Source of the DNA: Periplaneta americana | Lineage: Eukaryota > Arthropoda > Insecta > Blattodea > Blattidae | DNA length: 64,000 nt | Assembly (NCBI RefSeq): GCF_040183065.1 | Contig: NC_091117.1 | Coordinates: 112,629,001-112,693,000, forward strand | Direction: 5' to 3' | Shown: in pieces, positions 1 through 11,699 of the stretch | Layout of the letters: every line of letters begins with the position of its first letter | Position numbering within the stretch: the first letter of the stretch is position 1 | The notes under the pieces: generated by a model | Told to the model about the DNA's origin: nothing | Databases searched by the model: none | What the model saw: the letters and a program-made list of their open reading frames with translations, nothing else | Translations under genes and position numbers: made by a program

Positions 1-1774
1 ACAATCATATGCAAGAAAGTTATGAATATAATGAAATAGTTGACCTTTCAATTCGAGAACTTTTCGCAAAAACTCTGTTTCTTCAAGTTATTTCCACGTC
101 TTTTCCCCATTTTAAAATGCATCAGAGACAAAATGAATTATTAACAAAGTCCCTCTCCATACTTACAAATACTTACAAACTGTCATAGGCGCCAATGTAG
201 ATGGACCAGGCTGAAATTGAAAACTATCTTATCTTATTGTAAAAGAGGAACAATTGGAAAGGGTGAAACCTAAATTAAATTCAATTACAGTATAGAACTG
301 TTAGAAAGTAATTACTGTATATTTTACATTATTTTATGTTATTTGAATGATTGAACTTAACATTTTTTCCCTCCTTTCTCGTCATTTTTTAAATTATAAT
401 AATTGTTCAGAAATATATGCCTATGGGACATTTACATCACAAAATACAGTAATATTAATATTTTCTGTACCTATTGAAATGTTTTTTCATTGTATACTTG
501 TGGCAACCTGAATCTATATACTCTTCACTAATTAACATTGTGAAGATCTTGGTGAGCCAAAATCTTTTGCAGACATATATCAACAAGTAGATCTATTACA
601 AAATATATGGATTACTTTAAACCACCCTTATTGAGGGCATAAACTAAAATTAACTTACGAGATTTATAGGTACTGTATCTACAATTCCACATCACAATCT
701 CTAATTAGAACATATTTGCATTTTGTATAGTCAGGTAACTTCTTGAAAATACTACTTACAACATAATCAGCAATAAAAACCCATTAAGACAATTTCAGTA
801 TTTTTATTAATTTCGTCATAACATTAATCTTCTACAACATCCACACTTTCAAACTCAAACACGATATTTTCTAGGAACGACTTCACCGCGTAAATACTTA
901 TGTCGTTATTGCATTACTTATTTATTTTTTGGTAAAAGAGTAATTTTTATGTGTATTTATTTACGCTTGCACCAATAAATACTTGCGCAGTATTCCGAAT
1001 TATAATGGAACTTGAAAATATCTTACATAAGACGCTTTGCAGGGTCCACCAACCCTGTCGTTCACACTGTCCTTAAGGCTGCTACAATATTGTCATCAAA
1101 AGTTTTCACTGCTTAACATTTTCATATGGTACTTCTTTAGATAACGAGGTGCAAGTTTTACACACGCGCGCACACACACATGCTTCTGTCACTGATACAC
1201 TGTTTTTGGAATTGCAAACTTTACAACAGCAGAGACGTGAACAATTAGGAATGATAAATATCTGTTCACAATATTCATGTATCATATTGTTCCTTTTACT
1301 CGTAAATCAACTGAATCAAAATAACAGAAACAATAACTTCGAGTTGCAGTGATTTACAATCTTATCTGAAATAAATTGTCTCCCAAACCTTCACACATAT
1401 TACGATTTACTCTGTTGTTGCTATTAAAGATAGTACTTCAAAACTTATTTCATTCAACAACTGTTAACAGAGAGAATAATATAAATAGCTGTAGAGTGCA
1501 GATCAACTTGATTATGTTTATCAGCCTTAACCTCAAATCATCTGGCTACTGTACGTATTTTATGACTCGTGCAAAACGTTTATGAAACAGAATTTAGTCG
1601 GTTAATAAAATTGTTTTCATGACTGTAATAGCCTACTATTACTTAATATTATTAGTGTTTATGAAACAGGCCTGCACTTGCTATAATTATATTTTCGTCT
1701 GCCTTTATAGCAGACAATCAGCGAATGTGAATGTTTTCTGGCAATTTGCTGATGATTTGTACGTCGCTTCAAAC
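1..1774. other. AT-rich non-coding stretch, no gene recognised
   Basis: Short open frames occur but none shows a recognisable domain, biased codon use or a good start context. A short CA/CG-rich run lies at about 1163-1182. I see no terminal repeats or tRNA-like boxes here. Confidence 0.6.
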
Positions 1775-1826
1775 AGCGAACGAACAACGAAGTTTTGCTT
1801 CATCATTCGTTCGTTGTTCGTTCGCT
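1775..1826. repeat. Short hairpin (inverted repeat)
   Basis: The left arm AGCGAACGAACAACGAA (1775-1791) is answered by its reverse complement at about 1810-1826, with a loop of roughly 18 bases. The right arm is followed by a GTGTGTACGCACC stretch. It could be the subterminal hairpin of a DNA transposon, but no partner terminus was found. Confidence 0.6.
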
Positions 1827-2113
1827 AAGTGTGTACGCACCTTACGCACATAACACACAAACAACCACCCCCACCATAAGAGCAACACACCCCCACTCCT
1901 ACAACTGACGAATGCAAAAGACAGAATTCAAGGTCAACAGTATTTCGTGGGACACTAATGAAGACGCAACATCGCGTCGAAACGGGCAGTCTGTCCAAGG
2001 TATATAACCTTTTTTTTTTTAAATAAATTGTAACATTTTTTAACGTGTCGACTAAACAATTGTAAGTTTTTAAACAAGTGTTAACGTGAACTAGAATCAA
2101 TGATTTTTTCAGT

Positions 2114-2407
2114 GTTAAAACTGACCAAAAATGGGTACAATTTTTTTCCAAACATAAAGCTCCTCAATTATAAAAAAATAGCACTTTTGTGTTTTCCATA
2201 CCATATTCTAATGCCTCTTCAGAAAGAGTTTTTAGTCTGGTGAATGTCTTTTGGAGGAAAGAAAGAAATATGTTGTGTATGGACACCCTCTCAAGTGAAT
2301 TATTGATGAAAATCAATCTGTCTTGCCAAGAGTTTAAGCAGTTTTTAAATTCTGAGAAAGGGAAGAAACTTGTTGAAAATGCTAAATCCAGTGACAAATA
2401 TATATGA
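2114..2407 (+). pseudogene. hAT transposase C-terminal fragment
   Basis: One frame, interrupted by a TAA at about 2171-2173, reads through a hAT-type C-terminal dimerisation segment. The key string is SIPYSNASSERVFSLVN, matching the SNAxxERxFS motif that ends hAT transposases, followed by a short helix-rich tail and a stop. Only about the last 95 residues of a protein usually 500-700 long are present. No zinc finger, catalytic region or terminal repeats are visible nearby. It is a dead remnant; the family assignment rests on the motif alone. Confidence 0.7.
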
Positions 2408-2409
2408 AC

Positions 2410-3141
2410 ACATTAAAAAAAGTACCCTATGCAACATGTAAACTAGGCTGTAGGCATTCTGAAATTTAAAATCAGAAAAGTGTTTTATCTTTCATATATC
2501 CATATGTTGTACTTATACCTTATATAAAAAAAAAAATAATTTTTTCCCACAATTTAATACGGGTGTTTGAAATTTTGTATAAATGAGTAATAGGCCTATT
2601 ATTGCTTGTATCATGACACGACACATACCTGCTATCCCTCCTGTTGTTCCTATGTAAATATTTAATTCTAGTAAGTGGGGAAAGGTGTGTTCCTCTTTGG
2701 TATTTCCAAAATCTGATAACCCTAGTGTTTATAATGTCCAAATGCCAATTTAATTGAACATTAGAAGCGCAGAATAGATTCTTGTACATCCCTCCGGCTA
2801 AGAACTGGTAAAAGCAACACGTGAATGACGCAATCTGCACAGACCGGCGATCCGCGCACATACACTGCACATTCAGTGCCTGATTTCTGGCATGCCTGCA
2901 CTAGATAGCTCCCGACACGCATACACCAAGGAGGGCAACGAAATGACACTAAATGTGAGGAATGTTACTTCAGTTGTAACAGGTTAGGTTAGATTAAATA
3001 TGTATTATGTGAGAGGTTAGGTTAGATTACATTCCTAGTACTATGTGAGAGGTGTTGGCGACAGTGAAAACACCGTCACATTCAGGAGAATATGGCAGGT
3101 TTTTTTTTTTTTTTCATTCACACACGAATTTCGTACATAAA
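2410..3141. other. Non-coding interval, no gene recognised
   Basis: It contains a repeated AGGTTAGGTTAGATTA motif at about 2981-3025, two units about 35 bases apart, and a T-run near 3100. Nothing coding is supported. Confidence 0.5.
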
Positions 3142-3351
3142 GGGGAAAATTACTGTATACGGATTCCTCACTGACAATTATATCTTAGGATACTGAAAAT
3201 GAGCAGATTTTTCTGTGTTTGTCGTATGCGCATCATCATGCTTACGAAAGGGCACTTTTCAGTGCTAATAATTTATTTTGTGTGCACAAGGTTGGAATTT
3301 TGAAGTAAGAGGGAAAGGAAGGAATCCGTTTTCTGAAATTTAAGCTAGATT
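3142..3351 (+). mobile_element. MITE family M1, copy 1
   Basis: This unit of about 210 bases has ends that are imperfect inverted repeats (left GTATACGGATTCC; right GGAATCCGTTTTC). Its body includes GGCACTTTTCAGTG and TTTTGTGTGCACAAGGTTGG. Other copies lie at 30049-30251, 42114-42350 (minus) and 43763-43971. The family has no coding capacity. The mobility call is supported by the clean filled/empty comparison at 30049-30251. Confidence 0.75.
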
Positions 3352-3370
3352 AAGGTTACAACAATGTAAC

Positions 3371-3538
3371 CACAGTGTAGTATATACAGTCACGAAGCTT
3401 GAGTTGTGAGGGTGCTAGGAACAATAGACCGTGCCATTACTATTTTAAGGCGATATTAGCGATCCTAGTAGTTAGCAACTATCTATGGATGAATTTTTAC
3501 TACGTATTGAGCTTCGTCACTGTATATACTAGACTGTG
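3371..3538. mobile_element. P-type MITE, 168 bp, 30-bp terminal inverted repeats
   Basis: The left end CACAGTGTAGTATATACAG and the reversed right end CACAGTCTAGTATATACAG match over about 30 bases, continuing into GTCACGAAGCT-like sequence. Flanks ATGTAAC and ATGTAAG look like a degraded duplicated target. The termini resemble those of the larger element at 18384-20451, and the CACAGTC start also opens the transposase-bearing element at 7906. I infer it was mobilised by a P/THAP transposase. Confidence 0.75.
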
Positions 3539-5033
3539 ATGTAAGTTAATGCATTAATACCAATGTCTCAAATACATTACCAGTTTATTGTTGTTAAGAG
3601 ATACGCTATTTACACCCTTACAAAATAATAATAATAAACAAAAAAGTAGCAATTATGGCTTTATAATATGTATAAAACGATTTAAACAATCAATCTATTT
3701 CCAATAGCTTCACTTCAAATCATTGTTATTAATGGACGCTCCATCCGAATGTCAGTATCACACCGTGCGTTTTCTTTTTTTTAAAGCGCTTCATGCCTGT
3801 GCTGCAGCAAAATGAGGGTCGAAAAAAAAACGTAAATAGATCAAATGACTGCAAAATGGTGGACAATTAATATTGGCTTCTATTTCTGCCGTAATAAATT
3901 TAACCCTAAAAGAACCAAACATGTTAAATAATTTCGACTTCTATGATAATGACATTGGATTATTATAACTAGACGATTTTGACAATAATAAACCAGAGCG
4001 GGTAGAAGAGAAAGTGACGATACTTCCACTAGTCCAGCGGTTCGTCGAAGAGCGGCGCTCGCTCTGCTTTCTGTTCTCAGTTTTTTTTTTTTTTTATTTA
4101 CTCATTAAAGTACAGGTCTTCAGCCAATCACAAGTCAACTTTGTACCGTTATATCGATTATTCTCGGATATACAATCGACAAACAATTAGCGAAAAGTCA
4201 CGGAGGCTGGAATTCCAATTCTGTCGCAGAAGGTTATGTTCTGTTACTATAATAATTAGCGTTAATTGTAAATAATATTCAAATAAATTCAATTTGTCAT
4301 CTCGTTTTTCAATTCTAAATCAATTTCCAGGTTATATCAGACTAATGTTCATTCTTATTCTGTGCCAAGGTCAATGACATTCGGCCTCGGAAAAAAACAA
4401 TACTTTCGCGTCTGCGCACATCTCACAATTCAGGTCAGTTCGCACATAACCATAAAAAGACCTAATTTTCAATACTTTCAAGTTAGAAATATGGTCGAGC
4501 ATAAAAAGTCGTATGAAACTTGCCTATAATGGCAATTAAGACGCTCGTATGAAAATTTTGAAACGAGCGCAATCATACTTGCGTCCTAATTACTACCGTT
4601 ATAGGCTCGTTGCATAATGTACTATTAAATTACGTCAATATCTCTTTTTATTGCAAAATATTTGCAGTACCTATAGATTTAGGCTTATATCATATTACAA
4701 GTATGTTAATATCTATTTTATTACAAAATAATTATGAAAAAACTTAATAATAAATGATTTTACAGTTAGCTACATATGAAAGTCATTGGAAGTATAAAAA
4801 ATTATTAAAGAGGACAGAAAATATCTATTTAGATTTACATTTTTTTTTTTTTTTTTTTTTTTTTTCCGACTAAACACATATAATTCCCATAATATTCTAT
4901 ACAAAAACGTTCACACACTTTTTTTTTTATATCACAGACTGTTTACGTTTCATGAAGTACTGTTATGGAATTCACTAAAGAAAACAACTATACATATAAC
5001 ATAAAATTGCTTGGTTACGTGACATCACTAATT
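3539..5033. other. Non-coding interval with poly-T runs and one hairpin
   Basis: No coding signal is seen. T-runs lie at about 4081-4096 and 4840-4866. The segment at 3990-4080 (GAGCGGGTAGAAGA onwards) is repeated at 5842-5925. A hairpin is listed separately. Confidence 0.5.
4507..4618. repeat. Inverted repeat, arms about 45 bp
   Basis: The left arm (about 4510-4556, containing TGCCTATAATGGCAATTAAG) is mirrored at about 4574-4618 (CCTAATTACTACCGTTATAGG), with an AATTTTGAAACGAGC centre. The arms are diverged by several mismatches. It resembles a small fold-back element; no target-site duplication was identified. Confidence 0.55.
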
Positions 5034-5149
5034 TAGTATGTCCAAAATGAAAACAATGGAATGGACAATAGAAATGCTAGTATTGAATTTAATATGTCCA
5101 AAATGAAAACAATGGAATGGACAATAGAAAAGCTAGTATTGAATCTGTT
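5034..5149. repeat. Tandem duplication, 58 bp x 2
   Basis: Two adjacent units begin at TAGTATGTCCAAAATG and TAATATGTCCAAAATG and differ at only a few bases. A short open frame over the second unit (5117-5341) has no recognisable domain and is treated as chance. Confidence 0.85.
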
Positions 5150-5479
5150 ACTATAACTCTATTCACATTTATGAGATACTTTACTATAAACGTTTATGTT
5201 AGTGAAATATATTGCACATTTCCCAGAAATGAGTCAATGAAAATGTTGTATGACTTACAAAACATAAGAATTATTTTATCTTTGTACACTCAATACTGCA
5301 GTAGCATAAGCATGTGTTCAGAACATCACAAAATCCTATAGTCTACTGTTGAAAGTAACAGAAAAAGCTACAACTAATCTGGTCTTCCTCTGTTTTTTAA
5401 TGATAATAATTGCACTAATTTCTAAGATTAATAAAATTTTGTCAAGTTTAAAACGAATTACAATCAGTTTCAGGACTAT

Positions 5480-6280
5480 TTAGTAAGTCTATGTTTCAGG
5501 AGCCCTATTCGAGTCAATGCAGATGTTTTTAAAATACCCACTAGATAAAAGTGTATTATAGTTTATCACAATATTTTACTTATTTAAAAAATGTAATACT
5601 ACTACATTAACTACTATATCATTCACTCCTGAATCGTAAATACGAGTATAATAATAAACAGTAAACTGGAACATTCTGTCGGCTTCAGAGAGAAGAACGC
5701 AAAAAAAAGTACAGCTTCGCAAAACTGAACATTTTTGTGTTGTTGTAAGTACACAAAATTATAGTTTTCGATGTACAAGAAAGTATAATATAATATATCA
5801 AATGGGACATTATATTTTCACCAATAATTTTTACTACTGCCAGAGCGGGTAGAAGACGATACTTCCTCTAGTTCAGTGGATCGTAGCCGAGTGGCGCTAG
5901 CCCTATTTTCAGTGCTCAGTTTCAAGATCGCTATTCAAGTGAATGAAAAAGGTTTTTAAAAATAACCCATTAGATAAGAATGTATTGTAAAGCACTTAGT
6001 TACAATATTTTACTTCTTTAAAAATGTAATATTACTGTATTAACAAATTGTGAGTTATATAACACAACCCTGAATAGCAAATATAATAATTAACCGAAAA
6101 AAAGGAACATTCTGCCGGCTTCATCCAGAAATACGCAAAAAAAGTACAGCATCGCAAAACTGAAAATTTTTATGGCATTATAAAGTACGCGTTGACATGA
6201 AATTATAGTTTTTATACACAAGAAAGATTGTAATATAATAAAGGAGACACTTTATCTTCACCAATAGTTTTTATCTACTA
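5480..6280. repeat. Diverged tandem duplication, period about 430 bp
   Basis: The order of landmarks is repeated: a TCAGG/TCAAG start, an ACCCA(C/T)TAGATAA string, GGAACATTCTG(T/C)CGGCTTC, AAGTACAGC(T/A)TCGCAAAACTGA and CACCAATA(A/G)TTTTTA. It occurs first at about 5490-5840 and again at about 5925-6275. The two units share a GAGCGGGTAGAAGA-containing junction at about 5842. No coding content is seen. Confidence 0.8.
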
Positions 6281-6471
6281 TTTAGCCATTAGTTGCAGTT
6301 GTATCTGGTTTATACGTAATTCAGGGGAACAAAAATTATTACGTGCAACTTAGACTCGTAAATTAAGCTTCGATATTATATCTATGCTAATGTAAGTTTT
6401 GATCTTTTGAAATACCTAGGTTATTTTGTGTTTTGTAAAAATAAAACAATTTGGTAGCATTGTATTAAGTA

Positions 6472-7788
6472 GTTGCATGCAACGAGCACAGAATACAATA
6501 GAGTAGACACTAGCATCTTAATACCATTGGACGGAGTGAAGCCGGTTTGATGGACCTGACGCCATCTTGTTGCTACCAAAACATTGCAAAATAGCTATTA
6601 CGTTATAGAAGATCTTATGATAATAAGAATTCCATATGTCCCTAATTTCTTGTAGGACTCGCACTTTCTTGTTTGTTTCGTAATACAGAATCGCTATGCA
6701 CGTATTTTTTTAGCAAAAATTACGAAACTGACATCGATAAATCACATATATACAGGTTATTTAAATTGGCAGCTCTTCAAATTGCAGTATGGTATTTAAT
6801 AGATAATCTGGAAGGTTAAACAAACAATAATGATAAAAAAGGAAAATAACAGTTTGACCTTATTTTGCTACTAGTCCAATAAAAATGCTACCCTATAATA
6901 ATTACTTTTATAGGTTGATCCATTTGCTTCGATTTAATAATGAAACTTGCTTCTTAACGCAAATTATCATTCTCTTCCTTTTGCCAGTATTTCGTATAGA
7001 TGTCCCGATTTTGTTTAGAGAAAAAATGGAATGCTCTTAACCATATAATATTTGATAGGTTCTTCGTTTATAGTATATAATTAGATTATAACGGCGAACA
7101 AAAGTGAAGTTTTATTACCAAGTGGGTCAAGTCAGTTCACGACCGAGTTAATGAAGCTACTAAGTCTGTAAAGCATAAGTCTGATTTCGTGATTATAAAA
7201 ATTAATTACAATAATATTAATACACTATTTCTTTTTCTTCATCAAACGAATACGTGCATTCGGTTTAAGAGAAACCTCGGTACACCAGTTTTCTATAGCA
7301 CTCGACACAAACTTCCAACATGGGTTGTTAGGTTAGCTTCGCTCGTAAATGCTAAGTCTGCAAAGCATGTCTGATTTCGTGATTATAAAAATTAATTACA
7401 ATAATATCAATACACTAATCCTTTCTCTTAATCAAACAAATACGTGAACAATACGAATCTAACCGACTAACTTAGGCTAAATCATTCATTACCGTATCTA
7501 GCCTACCGGTAATAAGTACATTTCACACATGCATATTTACCCGTGAAAAGTTATTCCAGGAATTTTTTTTGGAAACCTGTTTGTGCAGCCATACGCAGAA
7601 CATGTAGGCATATTGAAATTAGTTAATTTATTAATCAAAACAACGATGCAACATCACAATCAACTGCCCATGTGCTAACCGGGAGCGCAATGTTTTGGTA
7701 GCATCATAATGGCGACTGTCCACAAAAGCGGCTTCACCTCCAAGCTGTTTATATCTACTCTATGCATTCTGTGCTCGTTGGTTGCATG
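6472..7788. mobile_element. Non-autonomous DNA transposon with 8-bp TSD and about 105-bp TIRs
   Basis: The element proper is 6480-7780 (1301 bp). The left terminus CAACGAGCACAGAAT and reversed right terminus are identical for 15 bases and remain alignable for about 105 bases, both ending in TACCAAAACATTGC. The octamer GTTGCATG flanks it exactly at 6472-6479 and 7781-7788. No transposase is present. An 8-bp duplication fits hAT or P superfamilies; the CAACGAG terminus does not decide between them. Confidence 0.9.
7157..7420. repeat. Direct repeat inside the 6480-7780 element
   Basis: The segment AAGTCTGTAAAGCATAAGTC through AATATTAATACACTA (7161-7225) recurs at 7353-7415 with a 4-base deletion and few changes. 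The two copies are about 192 bases apart. It is an internal duplication within the non-autonomous element. Confidence 0.8.
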
Positions 7789-7905
7789 CTACTTATTGGA
7801 GAATATTAAATCACGGCCGACTTGATGTGCTCGCTTCGCTTCGCTTCTCCTTTACCGGCCTTGACAATTCATTTTGATCCCTGTGTTCCTGCAGTCATAT
7901 CAGTC

Positions 7906-10900
7906 CACAGTCCATAGACATATAAAGATGAACTGGATGGAGCACTGTAACATAATAACTGAGGCCAACCGTGCGACTAGTCATGTCTGGTCCGAGGGGC
8001 AATATTCAGCTTCGTATATATCATAGACACATGTCTATGGTACATATTCATCAGTTAATTTATTTTGAAACTGCTTTGAAATATTTCACACATTCAGTTT
8101 AGACACTCTTCAAAACCTTTAAAGATCAAGAAATTGTTATTTTAACACATCTCACAAACAATTTTGTATTATAATCCACGTAGATAAGGACTCATTCTTG
8201 AAAGGAATTTGGGTTTTACAATAGGCCTACATTAAATCAATTCACAGACAATATAAGGAGAAAAAATATCACAATGAATTTTATTTGTTCATATCTAACA
8301 CAAAATATGTATAGATATACTGTAGTTCAAATGGTATTATTCCAGAAAGTTACACATGTTGGAACAATATTTGTTTTGTTAATTTGCTCCTTATGGAAGT
8401 GGCATTTCCTTTGGCAACCTTCAATGTGAACTTTTTAGCAAATGTTTTTAAACGAATGTTTAAATACATTTGAATGACTGCCTTTATAATTTTCATTTCA
8501 TGGGTACCTTCGTATCCCAATTCTTCTGTAGGAGGATGGGAGGAAGTAAATGGAGGCTTACTTAAACTCAGCAGTTTTTGCATGACAAAGCAGGTAATGT
8601 GCTTATCAATATTTCGCATACTGATCATATTCTGTTGAATAATGTAAATCTGAAAAGCTTTCTCAACGTGTTGTACAATCACAAACACATCATCTGACGG
8701 ATCTATAAGACCACCCCTCGATACATAGGATACAAATTTGTGAAATTGCAAAATGCAAGGCAACATGGTGTAATTGTGATCTACAATGCTTTGAAATGTT
8801 TGTTGATTAACACACATTACCTGACAGTGTTCACAGTTAATTTTCTCAAGAAGTTTTTTAAGTATACTACCAGCAATGTAACATAATATATTTTCTTGGA
8901 AGCTACTTAAAGTGTGTGAATCTAAACTGTTAACAAGCTGGATAATCTCTGTATCGTCACTATATTCACTTCTAAGATCACATGATGTAGAAGTTTGAGT
9001 TAAGATTCTGTTATTACTATTGAACTCCAGCACTGACTCTGTGTTTGGGTGCTCCATATTTAGGCAGTTACCACTAGCAGTAACAGCATTTCTAAACAAT
9101 AATTTTCTCAGAGCCCACTTGAATTGGAGCGTGTTAGGATTATTATTCCTCCCACCTCTTGCCCGGATGCATGAAAAAAGTAATTCAAGGTGGTCCTGAG
9201 AAAATTTATATGTGAATAAATATTTTAAAGGGTCATCTTGTCTTTTCAAAATATCACTGGCAATGCTTTCAATAGAAGTGATACAGACAATATAACCTAA
9301 TGCAAACATTTTTCTTGGATGAGACAATAGTAGAATACCATCAATCATCAATGATTTTAGATACAGTTTTGTTTCATGAAATAATTCTTTCCAATAGTTT
9401 TCATTATTCAATGATAGTGGCTTTTTATAACCAGCAGAGAAAGGGTTCCTGGAATTTAAAATGTTGATTAATCTGTCCATGTATCTTATAAATTCAACTG
9501 TTGCTTCAGAACCCTGAAAAGACTCATGACCACTCATTCTTAAATAATCAATAGCATCAGCAACGCTAGAACTTAATGTTTGCACAGCTAATCTAACATT
9601 AATCTTCTGATTTCTCCAGTTTACATGGGTTCCTGAGAGTTTATTAGCAAATTTTAATCCTTCCTGCTCTTGTATCTCGTGTAAATTCATAATGTATTTC
9701 CATTGTATTGAACCTTTTTCTGACGTCAAACAGGACTTCTCTGCTAAACAACCCCTACCTAATTTTGCCATATGACAAGGGTCAAATATAGTCCAAACAT
9801 TACCCATGTCTGGATGTACAAAGTAACATTTCATGTCATGGGCAGAAAAATTGCATCCTAAAGCAGTAAGGGTGGTGATATTGGCATATGAACCATCACA
9901 AGTAATTGACCATATTCTAATACCTATTTCATGCAATTTAGTTAAGCATATATTCAAAAGCTGTGCCTGAACATTAGAATTTACTTTGTCAGTAAAAAAA
10001 TATGCAACAGGACATTTAAAATTATGTTTAATCGAAACTATCATAAACACCTATGCTTCTGTAGCTAGTACATCTTTCTCGTCTACAAGTCCAGCTAATT
10101 CAACATAACCAGAATACCGTGAGTGTGTAGTGTCCCATTGAATTTGTTTTCTCAGTGACATAGAATCAATTATAAGTGTGCAGTCTTTAAGCCATGGTTT
10201 TTCTGAAATATTAGCTTTCAGATATTCAAACACCTCACTTATGAAACCTGGCTCACATTTAAATTTAGATAAGTAACTACTCAGTCTATTTGGGTGAGGC
10301 AATTTAAACATACTTCTAACATATCTATAAGCTTTAGGTGAATAAAAATAAAGCGTAAGAGAAAATTGCTTAATAGCTTAGTGTACCTGGCACCATTCTT
10401 TTTTACCTCTTTATTTTTGAGTTCATTTTGTAATAGTTCTAATGGAAATTCACTAAAATAATTCTGTAACAAACCATTTACTTCAGGTGTAGTGTTAGTC
10501 TTACTCTTTAGTTCTTTAAGTAGTTCCTTCTTTGTTGTAATCATAACATTCTTGCGTCGCAATTTTTGCTGCAGTGTCTTCACTTTTCTTTTCAGTACCT
10601 GTTTCTTGGGGCTTTCTGGTGCAGTTGTAGGTGGTCTAACACATGACAATGTTAGAGTGTCTGATGAGCTGACATCATTTTCATGGTTTGAGTTAGAATG
10701 TAGCCCTACTGAGACCTGGGTAGTTCTTAATTTCTGTAATATAAAAAAACTTGATGTCAGTAATATTATGTAACAGTATGGGACTCTCTAACATTCATGG
10801 AGAGCCAATACCGAAAATATCAAGACTGTTGCATTACATTATACAACTAAAAGCTAAAAAAAAAAAATAGTAAGAACAATGGAAAATCTTGACAAACAGC

Positions 10901-11691
10901 CTATGATTCAATAGCAATTTTCTAAAGATACTTACCTTCTCTGGTACTACTGAAGTATTTCGAATAAGAGGCTTTCTTCTTTTTATAACTTTATGCAGTC
11001 GTTCTGGATAGTTGAATAACTCGGGTACTGCATCTTCCTTTAAGTACCATCTACCTGATGACAACTGGGCTTCGTAACTTTCTTTTGTGAAATGTTCACT
11101 ACACAAAAAACTGTTTTTTGTAGGAGTCCACTTTTCTCTTTTAACTGCAGCTACCCATTGATGCAGAATGTGTGGTCTGCTGAATGGAAATCTAAAATGA
11201 ATGATACACAAAGATAACATTAAACAATGATATTAAATAATTTTTAACGAATATGAACCCTAAGGCTGCACTTTTCCCATGTCAAAATATATTCGTTACC
11301 ATCCCTGATATCACAATAAACATTAATGTTAAGACAATGAATTTGTAAACTGCACATTTTAATTTAAACATACTCGAAAAACATAACCTATAACAGGAAT
11401 TTATTTATTGACGACATTAAATAGTATATAGTTAACTTACCTGTGAAAATGAATATCTTCTTTCTTCTTATCTCCGCGATTTGTGCAGCCTACAGCCGCA
11501 CAAGTTACAACCATTATATTTATAAAATATTTGCGCTATGCAACATAACATGTAATCACTCGCCTTCGCTGCCCTCCAAACTATATACAAAGACCTCAGT
11601 ACCAGGCGAAACTAATCGACAAGCGCGGCCTCACTTTCCTCAATGCAAAGCTTGCGACAGTGCTACATTCAGTTATACTTTCATGTCTATG
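7906..11691 (-). mobile_element. P-element-like transposon (element B) inserted into the LINE
   Basis: The octamer TATCAGTC flanks it at 7898-7905 and 11692-11699. The left terminus CACAGTCCATAGACATATAA aligns with the reversed right terminus from CATAGACATGAAAG; both continue through GAACTGGATG-like and GAGCACTGT/TAGCACTGT sequence and a later GTGAGGCC/CTGAGGCC block. The right end lacks the first seven bases (CACAGTC). An 8-bp duplication and THAP transposase fit the P superfamily. Confidence 0.85.
8350..11514 (-). pseudogene. P-element/THAP9-like transposase, broken
   Basis: A zinc-finger THAP domain plus P-type transposase, which would bind and cut its own termini. Exon 1 (11514-11441) starts MVVTCAAVGCTNRG, with a GTAAG donor. 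Exon 2 (11191-10936) follows a TTTTAG acceptor and completes a THAP finger: C5, C10, C55 and H58 in the spliced frame. Exon 3 starts at about 10735 after TTACAG, with a basic coiled-coil stretch, then the SPKAYRYVRSMFKLPHPN block and the catalytic body with TCDGSYANI and FDPCHMAKL. Lesions: a one-base loss near 10381 shifts frame, and a TAG lies at 10051-10053. The stop is at 8350. Splice sites are inferred from consensus and domain continuity. Without repair of both lesions no full protein is expected. Confidence 0.88.
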
Positions 11692-11699
11692 TATCAGTC

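Noticed and set aside
2981-3030. AGGTTAGGTTAG motif as a telomere-like repeat
   Set aside because: Only two short TTAGG-like runs occur, about 35 bases apart, with no array. This motif is common in interspersed insect DNA.
10492-10773. Plus-strand open frame rich in Phe, Leu and Ser
   Set aside because: It is antisense to exon 3 of the P-like transposase, whose splice sites and domain continuity are convincing.
11443-11690. Plus-strand coding start upstream of the LINE reverse transcriptase
   Set aside because: This stretch is the 5' end of the P-like element on the opposite strand, including THAP exon 1. The LINE frame begins only after the target duplication at 11692-11699.
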